A DNA stretch of 64,000 nucleotides. It comes from Tubulanus polymorphus. Lineage: Eukaryota > Nemertea > Palaeonemertea > Tubulaniformes > Tubulanidae. Below the pieces are notes generated by a model. The model was not told the DNA's origin and made no database searches. It saw only the letters and a list, made by a program, of their open reading frames with translations. The translations under genes were made by a program, and so were the position numbers. Every line of letters begins with the position of its first letter. Positions within the stretch are counted from its first letter, which is position 1. Of the stretch, positions 12,887 through 24,860 are shown one piece after another. The stretch is from the NCBI RefSeq assembly GCF_964204645.1, contig NC_134025.1, positions 24,212,001-24,276,000 of the forward strand, given 5' to 3'.

Positions 12887-12983
12887 ATGAGTCATCGGCA
12901 CAAGCCGAAGGACTCTGATGATCTGTACGTTAACCATAAATTGATTGGATCAGCGCCGCGCGGCACTGATCACACTGGTTCAG
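12887..12983 (+). CDS. BAD: BAD homologue, predicted coding exon 1
   Basis: Predicted N-terminal exon, residues 1-32 plus the first base of codon 33. The ATG has a good context (A at -3), and an in-frame TAA lies upstream at about 12834. The exon ends ...TCAG before gtaaac, a sound donor that leaves phase 1. Exon 2 starts with two bases of a split codon (CT), so the join gives GCT (Ala33). That phase match, and a total product of 163 residues against 168 in human BAD, are the main support. The residues (beginning MSHRHKPKDSDDLY) are hydrophilic and resemble no specific domain; the BAD N-terminus is poorly conserved even among vertebrates. A GCTGCTGCTGCGGCGGCGG stretch and CpGs lie in the presumed 5' UTR. 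An alternative is translation starting at the internal Met in exon 2 (16688), which would remove the first regulatory serine. Confidence 0.5.
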
Positions 12984-15217
12984 GTAAACGCGATAGGAAG
13001 AGAATATTGCCAGCCACGCGCCAGCTCACCGAGCGAGAGAGGCGGCAATCTTAAATCCCTTGATTTACTCTGCTCCTGATATCTGACTAATAAATAAACC
13101 TAACGTCTCACATGTGAGACATCATCGAAAGCCGCATATCCGCTGTTGGATAAGCTCGATGCGCAATTGTTTTTTTTTTTTTCTTAAAGCACGATTGGTG
13201 AGAATTATAGCGATGACTACTAATGAAGCTAATAAAAGACTGCAATGACAAGATGTCCTATACGCTATCCAACTTTATCTAAGTGATGGGATAATCAATT
13301 GATATTATGTTATTGATTAGTGAAAATTATAGCAGCAGAATGTGAAGTTGTGCAACTTTCGATTGATTTTGTATTGACTAATATCATCAAAAAATCATTA
13401 ACGCTATTAATATAGTCTTTATGAATTTTTGATATCATACATTGAAAAAAGAGTTAAAGAGAATAGACCTTATTAGGCAAGATGTTATGAAACCTGAAAC
13501 TCGGGGGGCTGTGATAAATGGACCATTTTTCTTATTCTGGATCTTAAAAATGGATCAGATAAATAAACATTACAAAGCCTTAGCCTATTCCGCTTGAAAT
13601 CTAGCTGCCGCAAATGGCTTACATGTCTGAAATGAGTTCCACAGTTGTGTACTTATTGACTGAAATATCCTAAATGAATTCCTAAACCATTGATCGAATG
13701 CCGGCAATACAGCTCTTCTTTATGATCTTACATCATACCTCTAAGTAGCGACCCTACCCTAAGCTCATAAAGCTGTTGCTTGTCCTTCCCAATTTATTTC
13801 AATTCAGGAGAGGATGGCACTCAAAAATTCAATTTGCCAATCAGAAATATTGAAAAAAGCTTCATAGAAATAACCTGCAAAATAAATCATTACTCGTTTA
13901 CAATAACACACTCTTTTACACGTTGCAGGGAATGGAAATCATTTAAACACAAAGGAAATTATGTTGGCCAGCATTAGAAATTATCTTCAATGTAAGATGA
14001 TATGTTTTACATGTGTAAATCAGTTCTTGATTTATGATTTGTGTTTTATTCATTCTCGGGGTCGTATGAAAACAATGTTTCAGTTCTATAAATTACCAGT
14101 TCGTGCGTAATTCAACCTCGAATGCTTAATTCCATCGCCGATACGGGAAGTGATAGGTCTGAAGGTTATGTTATTGAGACTGACGAGTTTGTCTGGCTTG
14201 CAACTGATAATGGCGAATCTATTTCGGGAAAATGACTGTTTTGTGGTTTTTGAAGTGACCTGTTTGCTACCCGCTGCGTAGGCTCGTCGAATGCCGACGT
14301 ATCATTGAAAATTTTCTGTTATTTCAGCTAGACCGAATGAAAATATGCCATTTCCTGTTTACTCTTATCTAATTTTGTGGTCATTTTTGATGTACGATTC
14401 TTGCATACGTTCAAATTTGCTCCATTTCCTTCTGCCTCGCGCGACGCTGTCTATTGTTTAAATGGCTCGAAATCATCGCTAGTCAAACTCGGTTTTAGAA
14501 TATTTTCTAGTGATTTCCTGGGCTTTTAAGTTATTTCCACTACGAACATTCTTCGGAAACGTTTTCATTCGATACTGTGTCCGGTAAAATGATTTGATTC
14601 GTCCGATTCAGCTAGGCAAACAACCGACTTGCTTCCTTTATTCATTGATCGATCATCTAACCTTGGATTTTGATATCTTTTACTGTAGGCCATATTTGAA
14701 CTTGCCATATACAAACAAGGATAGAACTCGAGTTAAATTGATGGATTTCTCTTTCAATGTTTATTCATTTACGCTACATGAATTGTCCGATCTTATGATT
14801 GATAAGCGGCATTAAACTAGATAAGTTGTTGCCAAAGTTTTTCAGTTCGAAGGCCAGCCGCTCTAAATGCCGAGTTTTATGATATGATCGTTATTCATGT
14901 TGAATATCCTGTTGTCCTTATCGTTTCTTTCTTATATCCATCTCAGAGGACCGATTTGGGGCACCTCGATTGACCATTCACGTCAAATGAGCCATCGGGG
15001 AATGATTCAGACTGGTTGCGTTCTGTTCTCGAATATAACTCTTGTTGCATATAAAATGACCATGTTTAGGCTGAATATGTATCGAAAGCTTTTCGTGTTT
15101 TGGGAATATTTCCTATGGTAATACGTATGCTTCCTCTGATGCATATAAATGATAAAAGATGAGTTTAGATGGACGCGCAGAATTTCATGCTTAACTCAAA
15201 AGATGAGCGCCTTATAG

Positions 15218-15542
15218 CCGCGATAGATGATATGGCCTGGGCCAAATTGGCACGGATCAGGCCCGAGTCAAATTTGGCCCGTGCCTAATTAGAGAGCGCA
15301 TTCACATGTAAACCACTCACTCCATACTAAACAATGCTTAAACTAAATGAAGTGAGTCACTTCCAGAACCAGTAACAATTCACATGCAATAATTTTAACC
15401 GTGCTTAAATTTGGCCCGGGCCTGGTCGGACATTTTTGGCCACTTAGGCACCCATGTGAACAGTTGTTCCAGCCCTAATTTGACCCGTCCTTTTTTAGTT
15501 GGGCCTAACAGGCATGGACCAGAATGTCTCGTGTGATTGCGG
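15218..15542. mobile_element. MITE family E, copy 1 (GGCCAAATTTGGCCC-rich)
   Basis: About 325 bp with inverse ends: ccgcgat...ggcctgggccaaattggc on the left, ...gtgtgattgcgg on the right. Internal blocks (gcacggatcaggcccgagtc, aatttggcccg, attcacatg, gaagtgagtcacttccagaa) recur at 27631-27970 in opposite orientation, and partly at 34101-34262 and 18881-18927. No coding capacity. Confidence 0.7.
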
Positions 15543-15854
15543 TTTATGTCAGATGGATCATTATTAGTTGGATACGAGACATTGTGGAATCATTTTCGAT
15601 TTACAAACGGTCAGATTAGCCGCTTGTTTAGCATAAATTCAATCATAGCCATTTCCACGTTCTGAGCTAAGTCAACAAATATGGCCGGCTTCATGTTTTA
15701 ACTGATTAATTCCGCTGATCAATGAGATTCATTCACGCTTCAATGGACTCAGCCTTGTGACAGTTTCCATATCCTACGATGATTAGATGATAAAGGTTTT
15801 TCATTAATGTTTTACTCATGCAGATGTCGAACTCTCGTAGTCCCTGTTCAGAGA

Positions 15855-15930
15855 GTCATTTTTTTGGAGAATAGTTTGGAGTTAATGAAGTAGTCATTTT
15901 TTTGGAGAATAGTTCGGAGTTAATGAAGTA
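15855..15930. repeat. 38-bp tandem duplication
   Basis: Two near-identical copies of gtcatttttttggagaatag followed by t(t/c)(t/c)ggagttaatgaagta, differing at one base. A recent local duplication in BAD intron 1. Confidence 0.9.
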
Positions 15931-16643
15931 ATGATTAAAGGTTTTTCGTGAGACACTGCCTGACAGTTCTGTTCGTGTAAACTTATAAACCTTATGTAGA
16001 TCGAAACTGGATTTGAGTTTTGTTAAGTTTGGAAATCTTTTCGGAATTGAGTTGCAAAGTTTGTCTAATTCGCCCGTGTTATGAACATTGTACCGACGGA
16101 ATCTTTTGGCAAATTGAAAAGGATTGATCGCGATTGCATCAATCTTTTCTCGGCTTAATTCATGCTGGATTGAAATCGCTAACAAACTAATGCAACTCAA
16201 AGGAAATTCGTTATCTGAGTTTATCCTTACCATAACAACAAACCGGAGTATCCTTTTTGATGTTTCACACTCTTTCATGTTCCGGGTAACAGAAAGTTCA
16301 TTACACAATTATTTCAAATCATCGGTGAAACTTTCAAACGCAATCTACCGGAACATTCAGTGAAATTCGATTTAAGACTTGACTTCGATGCTCTCGATAC
16401 AACACGTAAAGCAATGTAAAAAGACCTTTACGAAGAGCCCTCAAATATTATCTTAACTTGTCAACGCTGGGTTCAAAAGGAATGTATTCGATTTAAACAT
16501 GTACGCGCAAACTTTGATCGAATATCTCGAATTAATTGCTGTTCTCGTCGTCGATTCGAAGTTAACCGACAGCAATCACCGAGGCGATCTCGGGCGGGCG
16601 ATAAGAATTCTCAACGAAAACGTTTTCTTTTTGTCTCTTATAG

Positions 16644-16858
16644 CTTTGGTCGAACGGAGACCGCGACATCATTCGGATGACTTCGACATGGAGCGCGTCG
16701 CTCCTCTACCAGATCTCATACAGTTCCGTAGGGACCGATCCCGCTCGGAGCCTTCTGTCACGCCGATATTTTCGCCCGAAGAAGCCGGCGAATGGGGCCG
16801 ACAGCTACGACGAATCAGCGACGAATTTCATTTTTCATACTCTTTCGAAGGGAGATTG
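16644..16858 (+). CDS. BAD: BAD homologue, exon 2: 14-3-3 motif and BH3 domain
   Basis: BAD is a BH3-only protein. Dephosphorylated, it binds BCL-2/BCL-XL at mitochondria and promotes apoptosis; phosphorylated by AKT or PKA, it is held by 14-3-3 in the cytosol. This exon covers residues 33-104, bounded by a strong acceptor (polypyrimidine then tatag) and the donor TTG|gtaagt. Visible motifs: RPRHHS43 (RxRxxS), RDRSRS67EP (RxRxxS and a mode-1 14-3-3 site RSxSxP), and the BH3 helix at about 83-98, WGRQLRRIS91DEFHFSY. The BH3 matches mammalian BAD YGRELRRMSDEF at 9 of 12 positions, including the invariant Leu and Asp. RRIS91 is a PKA-type site at the position of mouse Ser155. Serine spacing 43-67 is 24 residues, as between mouse Ser112 and Ser136. 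Other BH3-only proteins lack this combination, so BAD is a firm call. The frame stays open beyond the donor for 20 codons, which are intronic. Confidence 0.93.
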
Positions 16859-16997
16859 GTAAGTAAAGCGTTTTGTAGATTTTTTTGTCGATGCGAATTA
16901 ATGCTTTATGAAAATTAACTCCAAATCAATCTATAAGCTGAATTGATGAAGAAATTTAATTGATTAAAACGGGTTGATTTTTGTGACACTTAAAACT

Positions 16998-17124
16998 GGG
17001 CCCAGTTGCACAGTCGTGCAAAGTCCAAAAATGGTATTGAATTGAGGCTAGTCCTAAGTTTTTAGACTGAAATTAGAACTAATTTGGTCTTAAAATATGA
17101 GCATGACCATGCAACTGACCCGAG
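16998..17124. mobile_element. MITE family D, copy 1 (GGGCCAGTTGCACAGTCGTG termini)
   Basis: The left end gggcccagttgcacagtcgtg and right end catgaccatgcaactgaccc are imperfect inverses over 127 bp. The interior carries the TTAAGAC-like blocks of the better preserved copy at 30182-30321. Non-coding. Confidence 0.75.
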
Positions 17125-18880
17125 GAGCTGAGTGTATGTAGATCATGATTCAAGCTATTTTGAAATTAAGGCTTGGGCCTCATGTTCAATAGATGTTTTG
17201 ATTTGCTCTGTCAAATATGAATGTTCGTTAATTATTATTTGGTGTATTGTGTTTTGTAACACTCTCTAAATGTATTCATCAGCTAAATTGCCAATAGTTT
17301 CCTAGCGGGCTCATTTATCAGGGGCTTGGAAAGTGCGAATTTGATTATTCAAACAATTCCTGACGTATATTTATCAATACGAGAATCTGGTTGTAGTAAT
17401 TCGGTTTCGGCCATTAGGCGTCGTTTTGCAAATCTGATTTACGCCGTAACGAGATCACTATTGCAGTATTCCTCACTTCCCCCAGCTCCCGTTTTCATTA
17501 TTGCCTGTTGACCCCGTGAACAGTCACTGATTGAGTGGCCACTTCTTTCGCGAAAGACCTTTAGGAGAAACTGAAAATTTTCCTGAGTACTTTTTGTAAA
17601 TTACGACTGTTTAATGGTCCTATCGGGACCATGCCTTTTTCAGCAATTACGACTGAAGTACTTGCAATTATCTTGGGGAGCATTTGTCCGACGTTACGAA
17701 AGCACCATTTACGATTATTTCATCTTGATTGTTGACTCGGCATGTTTTTCTTCCAAGATGCAATTGGCATTTTTCGTCGCGTTGGACTGTTGCTCCGCGC
17801 TGTAAAACTCTTTCTATCTTCATATCATATCGGCAATAAGTAAGCAAATTGTTGCTTGGTAATTTCTGATGGATATCGCTGATACATATAATCCTAGGTC
17901 CCTACCGTCGTAAACTGTGACCTGTTGCTTGTTAGATCGAGTCTCGTGGGAGGTATTAAATGCACGATCGACAATCCGGGAGGGCAGTTTTGTAGTCGAC
18001 CGGTGAAAGCATCTTCACAAATTGTCAATTCGGTAATAAATGATAATTAAGAGTAGTGGAATCATTGGGGGTGAATATTAAACATCTGTTATAAAGTTAT
18101 ATGAATATTAGATTTTATAGCTGATAGCCGGATTCCGTGTTAACCAGGTATAACACCCCTGAAATTTAGCATTCATGTAGACTTATAACTTTTTGCCAGA
18201 ACTTGTATCATCTTTATCGTGAATGTTGGTACGAATTTTATGTATTAAACGGGTTCAAAAGGTTGTGTAAAGGTTTCGCCGGCGATTGTTTCAGTGTGGT
18301 TTTATTTCCACGGTTTTATTATTAGATCAGATAAATGCAGCAACAGGTTGTAAAGTCACTCGTCATGACACCCGTGTCACCGCGAGGCAGAGACAAGTAG
18401 TTTAGGTCACGTATGGGTCATTTTATGTGCGGAGTTGATCGCCGAACAATGATATCACCGCTAAAACATTACGCGCAGTCATATAAACGAAGAATAAAGT
18501 TTATCGAAAGTTTATAGAGTTTAAAACTGTTTTTGAAAATTGACCGATCGTGTACATTTCGATCAGCGATGACCAATAGGTCATCCGATAGGTCATTTGG
18601 TCGTTTGATAGGTCGTCTTTATGTGAATCGTGGCAGGTCGCGGTCGCAGTTATTCAATCAGGGGCCGTCTGTAAGGTGAAACGCTGGTCAATCGTATATG
18701 TCAATCGGAATCCACTTTCGTCGGTCTTTTGTGTTCACCTGTGAATATGACAGGTGCCTGAGAATAAAAACATTGATGGCAGCGGCCACACAACAAAATG
18801 TCAGAACAGTGTCACAAGAGAAATAAATGCTCATTCGTGATGGAAAAATCATCATCATTTCTAACCTTCAGTAATCCTAA

Positions 18881-18927
18881 CTTAGGCCACGGATCAGGCC
18901 TGAGCCAAATTTGGCCCAAAATTTGGA
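18881..18927. mobile_element. Family E fragment
   Basis: ccacggatcaggcctgagcc and the following aaatttggccc match the left part of the family E element at 15230-15275. The rest of the element is absent. Confidence 0.55.
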
Positions 18928-20315
18928 ACTAGTTGCAAGTCAAATACAATCAGACAGAAAAGAAATGAATTTTACCTATATCTGTAGTCACCACCAAGGA
19001 GAGAATTCCCAGAAGGCATCAATCATTTGTGTTGAGACCATGTTTATTTTCTAGTAGAGGGAAATTTGTTGATGCTGTATATTGATGCCGTACAAGGAAC
19101 TTGTGTCCCTAGTATGAATTGTGAATGATTGATGGCATTTATAGTTTCATATTTCTGCAGACCAACAGACTTAAATCATTCATATCGGTTCTAATAATCC
19201 TCGCTGAGGATTATGAACATGACAGCGAACAACTTCGTGACTTTCTTTAGATTCAAACTCATGTTTCAACGTTGCGGTCACAGATAGTAACTTGATACAA
19301 ATGCAACGAACCTCATAAAAACGTTGCCTCCGCTTTCTTGAAAATCTGTCAAGAGTTAGAACTGTTTCTATGTTTGTGATGAAAAATTCAGCGATCGAGG
19401 ACCTGATAATGATCTCAAGAGTAACGAAGAGCTTTTTTCAGCTCTTTTCAAATTTAAATGTTCTTGGATTTCTCATTCCAAAATCACAACGAGAAAGTCC
19501 TGGATACCACCATGGTGGACACAGCCACTCCCTTGCAAATGGCAGATATTTGATACCTATAGCAACCTGAGGAACTCATGCTTGAATTGTCTTAGTGAAG
19601 ATGGGAGAATAGACCAAGTCAATTTACTGATATGAATATGAACACCAATGAATGACCATATATCGAAAGCCAACAAATCTGGAGCCACAATATAGGGTTA
19701 TCCATCTCCAAAAGATGGAGCCACATGATAGGGTATTGTAGTCTCAGACCCCACCCCATTCTGGTGGGCGCTGATTGATTTGACTATAAGGTGCCCAGGG
19801 GGTTTATGTAAATAATGATTGACAGACTTGATTACACAGTTGACCCTCGGAAAATTGATTTAATTGTTTCCGACATGGCATTATTTCATCACGGACTCTT
19901 ATACGAAAACTGAATGATAATTTCATGAGCCGAGACGTGGCGTAATATTTATACTCAATCATCCGAAATCCTGTAATGGAAAATTTGCATGGTATATCGC
20001 ATGATGGCAAGAGAGCGTAGGGTATAGTGTCTTGAATTATTGATGTTATGACCACTGAACAAAGTGACCCAGAGTGTATAACACTTGTAGAGCCCTTGAT
20101 ATCCAAGAATATGCAACGAACTGGTAGATCAATTATCTGCCAATGACAAAAATAGAATCTATTTTTGAAAATTTAGTTTAGTTAGTAATATTTGAGAGAA
20201 AACAGACACATAAAACACGGACACCACGTACCATTAACATGTCCATTAGCTTCAGTTTGCTCCCGCTTCCTAAAATATCAGAATTATGGTTTTTTTATAA
20301 CGATGGTTTCTATGG

Positions 20316-20590
20316 GCCTTGACTGTGGCTCCACCTACTTTTTGACTATTTTCCCACGGTATTGGCTACCTTGCCACCTGGTCAGTTTCTGTTTCCTTGA
20401 GCGGCATCTCTTTGAATTTCTTGTTCATCGGGGGGGGGGGGGGGGCGGGGGGGGTGAGCCCAATCGCAAAATAATACATCATTCGAACAATCAGTTCGTG
20501 TCCAAACATCGTATTCATAAATGGAATATAAAAGGTTAAGATTGTCTGGGGCACCCGGTTATTTGCGCAGCCTATATCGACTGACCTTTT
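20316..20590. repeat. Degenerate duplication, left copy
   Basis: Shares ordered blocks with 20995-21275 at a constant offset of about 680 bp: 'ggctccacctac', 'ctattttcccacgg' and 'gtctggggca' all recur. This looks like an old tandem duplication of an element of roughly 0.7 kb. The reading frames across it are not conserved between the copies, which argues against coding. Confidence 0.55.
20430..20454 (+). repeat. G-run, G-quadruplex candidate
   Basis: Twenty-five bases that are G apart from one C, on the plus strand and therefore in the BAD pre-mRNA sense strand. It could form a G-quadruplex in DNA or RNA; this is inferred from composition only. Confidence 0.85.
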
Positions 20591-20994
20591 GGATTGACCT
20601 TTTTCCATCCTCCAGCTTTTTGAGTCTGATAAATCAATGCCTACTCATATCTGAGATTATGATTTTACCAATTTTGGGATTCGCTGTTTGAAGTCAAAAC
20701 ATTGTGGCGCTTATTTGGAAGAGATATTTAGTATTCGATTCGTGATGCGGATGTTCATACCAATGAAGCGTGTTGAAACTTGCAACGGATTATGTAAAAA
20801 GCCAAATAAAATCTTCACCAGGTTTTGTGGGCAGTTGTTGATTCATCACCTGGAGTCGATCAAGGAGGCATTCCATCTGTTCCATCCTACCCACGCCTGC
20901 ATTCACGCCGTCATTAGTCATGGGGGTTGAAGTTAACCACAAGATTGTGGTCAGGTTGACCGCTGAGTATCATCTCCCCCTAAGCTCAATCTCG

Positions 20995-21275
20995 GACTAT
21001 GATTTGGCTCCATCTACAATTTCACTATTTTCCCACGGTTCCACTATGCTGCCGGTCATTGTTCGACCGAACAAAAAGAAAACATCGGTCACTTTTTTCA
21101 AACAGCTGACCGCACGAGTGCCTCCTTAAGAAATTCTTTTTCGCGACTACTCGAGGGGGAATATCACAACGTTCACGCTCTGTATTATACTAAAAAAAAA
21201 AAAAACAGAATAGAAATGTCAACTTAGTCTGGGGCATGGGGTCATTTGGACAGCCCTAGATCTGATGCCCTGACC
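20995..21275. repeat. Degenerate duplication, right copy
   Basis: Partner of 20316-20590. The blocks ggctccatctac, ctattttcccacgg and gtctggggca lie in the same order and spacing. It also contains a short A-run at 21193-21205. Confidence 0.55.
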
Positions 21276-22151
21276 CTGATAACTGCGACCTGCATTTGTT
21301 TTCACTTGTTCATCTACAACTACTCAAAAAGGTGCAGATGCAGCTATTTTGTACATTCAATAACTATTTCGTCGTAGTATTTTGTGTTGCGTATGCATAT
21401 TACAGTTCTCAATGCTGATTCGGCAGATATTTCTTACTCGAGGCGATTCAATAATTGCGAAACTTCGAAGATTTGTTTATCGATCCAAATATATCGATCA
21501 GAAGTTTTCGAGACTTTCAAACAAAATTGCTTCTGAGCTGTAGGCGATGTTTAAGAATATCATAGATATGCTGAAGTTGCTAGTTATTACGAAGTTCAGT
21601 AATGGGGCAGTGCAAAAGGCTGAGTTGCTTGATTCTGACAGCTTTCAGTATCTGCTGTTTCTAAATCAACCGATGATGAATGAGTCATCTAAACAATTGC
21701 TTTTAGAACAGTATTATTATGATTATAAGTTTGAAAATGAATTTCTAGCATTGCGCAAGAATCTAGGGCTAGTCTTCGAAATACTTGTTAGTAATTTCGT
21801 TTGATGCCTTGGCAAATTTTTGTAGAAGCGTCTTCTCAAATACTTATCTAATGAAGACAGTGTGCAGCGTTGCACGGTTTGATGAGACAGCTTCGCAATT
21901 ATTTAAAATCATTTTTATTCAATTGATATATCCTACGAAATACGCAAACAGAAGGTTTCATTATATACATGCTGCTGAATCAAGTGAAATAACATCATAT
22001 CGCACAAAAGCTGTTGACCCTGGGGATAGTTAATTCAGAACTACGGAGGAAAACGTGCAACTAGTCTCAATTAGAATGTGCTTGACAACTGTAGTAATAG
22101 AACAAATATGTGCTCATTCATTTTTCTCCTGCTTTTTTTCCTTATCAAGCT

Positions 22152-22170
22152 CCCCCCCCCCCCCCCCCCC
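22152..22170 (+). repeat. C-run, i-motif / G-quadruplex candidate
   Basis: A 19-base C homopolymer on the plus strand. It lies 1.7 kb from the G-run in the same intron. Confidence 0.9.
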
Positions 22171-24559
22171 GTCTTGTTCTTGGTAATTTATCTCGGTCTG
22201 TTGAATTCCTTTCGAAATGCCATCACCATTATAGTATATTATTGCGAATTCAGCGGATTTAAGACGCGAGTGGTTACACTGTTGAGTCCCTCGGAGCTCA
22301 TTATTTTCAACGCGGCAGTGAATTGTAGTCGATTGAATGCGCCTCTTGGAAAAAGAATATGTCGCAAATGATTCTACCAGATACCATCATTCACGTGTCT
22401 CACCTGCTAAGTGGCTAATTGAATCGGAAATTTGCCGTGTTCTTGGAGGTCACCAAAAATTCATAACCTCCGCATGGCCCAGATATCTTTTTTCGAGAAT
22501 GTTTCTGGAGATGATGCCATTCAATGCGTTCGACATGTTGGGACATGCCAGAAGCGATGTACTCTGCATGCACCTAAACCGCACGTGTGACGACTTCTTT
22601 TGTCAAACGCTGAGGTGCCTCGATCCTCTTCAATGATCGCAATCCGATGCAGATAATGATGATGGGTTTTCAAACATTTAAAATCTTTTTCTCTGTTTTC
22701 CCGGCGTATTGTTAGCATCGACCAAACAAAAATGCCGGAGAGACAAGATGAATGAGGTGCTTCAGTGCATTAATATTACTGTAAACTTCAATGCATTCTC
22801 TCGTCTGCTTTACTTTTTTTTTGTTGAAAAATCATTGTTTGATCTTTCAAAAAGAATTTTTAACACAGGCCTCGGTTAGTAACAACCGATATCTACCTCG
22901 GGAAGTCCTGATGGATTCTTCTCGAATCCCGTCCTGCTTCAAAAGATCTTGAAAACTATTGAAAATTCTTGACCCAGTGTTCTGATGCCTGAAGCTACTT
23001 GACACATATTCCAAGATTCGAGTTATGAAATCTCTTTCCATTCAGAATATAACGTTATGTATATAAGCTATGGATAATTTAGGGCCACGAGCTGTGGGTG
23101 ATGTCACCCTGTATATAACCACAACATTGTATCGTTACTTTCGATGTTAATAAATTGAATATAGACGCATTAATATCAAAGAGACTACTGTCATGTCGGT
23201 AAGCTGAAAATAGTACCCGGCTGACAATATTTCTTGGAATAGAAGAAATCAGTAATATTGCTGATATCGCTGAATGGTTTATTGGCAAATCGAAAGCTTC
23301 ATGACCTCATAAAAAGATGCCTCGAAGGTGTTAAAAATGACGTTTAGTGACGTCGCTATGATGTCACTATGATTAAGAAAAGCTTTTTTTTATACTCGTG
23401 AATTGCTTCATTTACGCATCAGGCTTCCATCAACCTAACAAAAAATGTTGATTCTATCGATCTAACAAAAGGCAGAGTGCATGTTAAAGTTGAACCCGCA
23501 TGTTTTGATGTGTTATTTTGCTCCATTACTATTTGTGATATCCTGTTCATCTTTTTTCTAAATTTGCTGGCTCATTGGATAAAATTGTTTATCCGAATCT
23601 TTTCCTACATTGTAAAAATCATGCCACTCTTTGTTTTGCTTAGTGTGTTTTGATTGCCCCGGATTCTAGCCTCTACCAGCATGTCACCGTTATCATTGTA
23701 AACATCATTTATTTGCCTTCGAGCTCTGACTAAGTCTGCTACATTGTGGTTTGCTCGATATCTTTTCGCAGAGGGATTAGCATATCATAGAGCACGCCTT
23801 TTTGGACGTCGCTGCTCAGAAAATTGTTACTTCTAACTACAGCAAAATGTTCCGAGTGTGCACATTTTCAAATGTTTTGTCTTGAAGTTTTGAGAAGTTA
23901 TTTATCGGTGGTATACTTCTAGTTTTTTGTTGATCTTCATAACCAGCATCTGACGATATGTCACAATATCGGATGTCAAGCAAATTCCAGCACATAATAA
24001 ATGAACCCTCTTCGCTGTTGGTTGTGTAGGCTAATTGTCTCATATGTCGTTTGATGGTGACTCACTCAACAAAACGAACGCTTAGTTTCAATGTGAACCC
24101 TGGCCAGCCGAAACTTAATGAAAACGGCTTTTATTGAGAGTATAATTGGCAAAAATTGTGATTCACATATTTTGGCTGTGGTTCAACAACTGAATGTGGA
24201 TTGCGAAACTCACGCAGACGAGTGCTTCAAATCGTATAGCGCTAAACAGTAAACGGTGCATAGATTGATTCTCGCCGAGATGAGTATTAGCAATTGATAA
24301 ATGGAAAAAAACCACTCGTAAATTGTTGATAAAAATAGAGAGATTTCAGAAATTGCTTTGTTACTCTAAAACATAACAGATTTGATAAAAAGTCTATCAC
24401 TCGGAAAAAAGAGCATCCGTGACCAATAGGAAATATATTACAGAGATTCAGTATATTATATATCTAGAAGTCCATCTGTAATCATGTCAATGGAACACTG
24501 CAGGTGAAATCAGCCAAAATGCCGTATCCAAATTAATGACTGGCTATAAATTCTCGCCC

Positions 24560-24860
24560 TGTTCGCGCATAAAGCTGTAGTTTGCCATGACACGAGTCTG
24601 GATGAGACGCGAACCCGTTATCGACGGAGCACGAGAGAGAGAGATCCGCGTTCCGTACTACGGCTGCATATTAAGTAACGTCATTACGTCTGATGGAGTC
24701 TTGCGTAGTACAATTCTCCGGCGACTAATAGAAAATACGCCGTCTATCACCCGTGGGCTTTAGAAACGTTAGCGCTAACGCAATCAAAGCGTCGAAAAAA
24801 ATTACCGATATGTAACTCGAATTATTGCCGTTCTATCCAGCTCCGAGTCTATTGAGACCG
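24560..24860. promoter_or_regulatory. CpG-denser intronic patch with CRE-like sites
   Basis: This segment of intron 2 is visibly richer in CG dinucleotides than its surroundings. It contains taacgtcattacgtctgatg, which has two half-sites of the ATF/CREB type facing each other, and an internal symmetrical gttagcgctaac. A TATAAA lies at about 24544. Function as an enhancer or internal promoter is a guess from composition. Confidence 0.2.

Larger units (their letters stand above)
12984..16643 (+). other. BAD intron 1 (about 3.7 kb, predicted)
   Basis: Begins gtaaac and ends in a textbook acceptor, ttttctttttgtctcttatag. It contains a family E MITE at 15218-15542 and a 38-bp tandem duplication at 15855-15930. 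Open frames inside, for example at 15856-16308 on the minus strand, have no recognisable homology. Confidence 0.5.

Noticed and set aside
16499-16643. N-terminal extension of the BH3 frame from the Met at 16499
   Set aside because: The stretch runs through a pyrimidine tract and tatag acceptor at 16643, so it is most likely intron. Its residues have no similarity to BAD.
16859-16918. Continuation of the BAD exon 2 frame past TTG
   Set aside because: A canonical gtaagt donor lies at 16859, and the residues beyond it do not resemble BAD. Kept only as a possible intron-retention tail.
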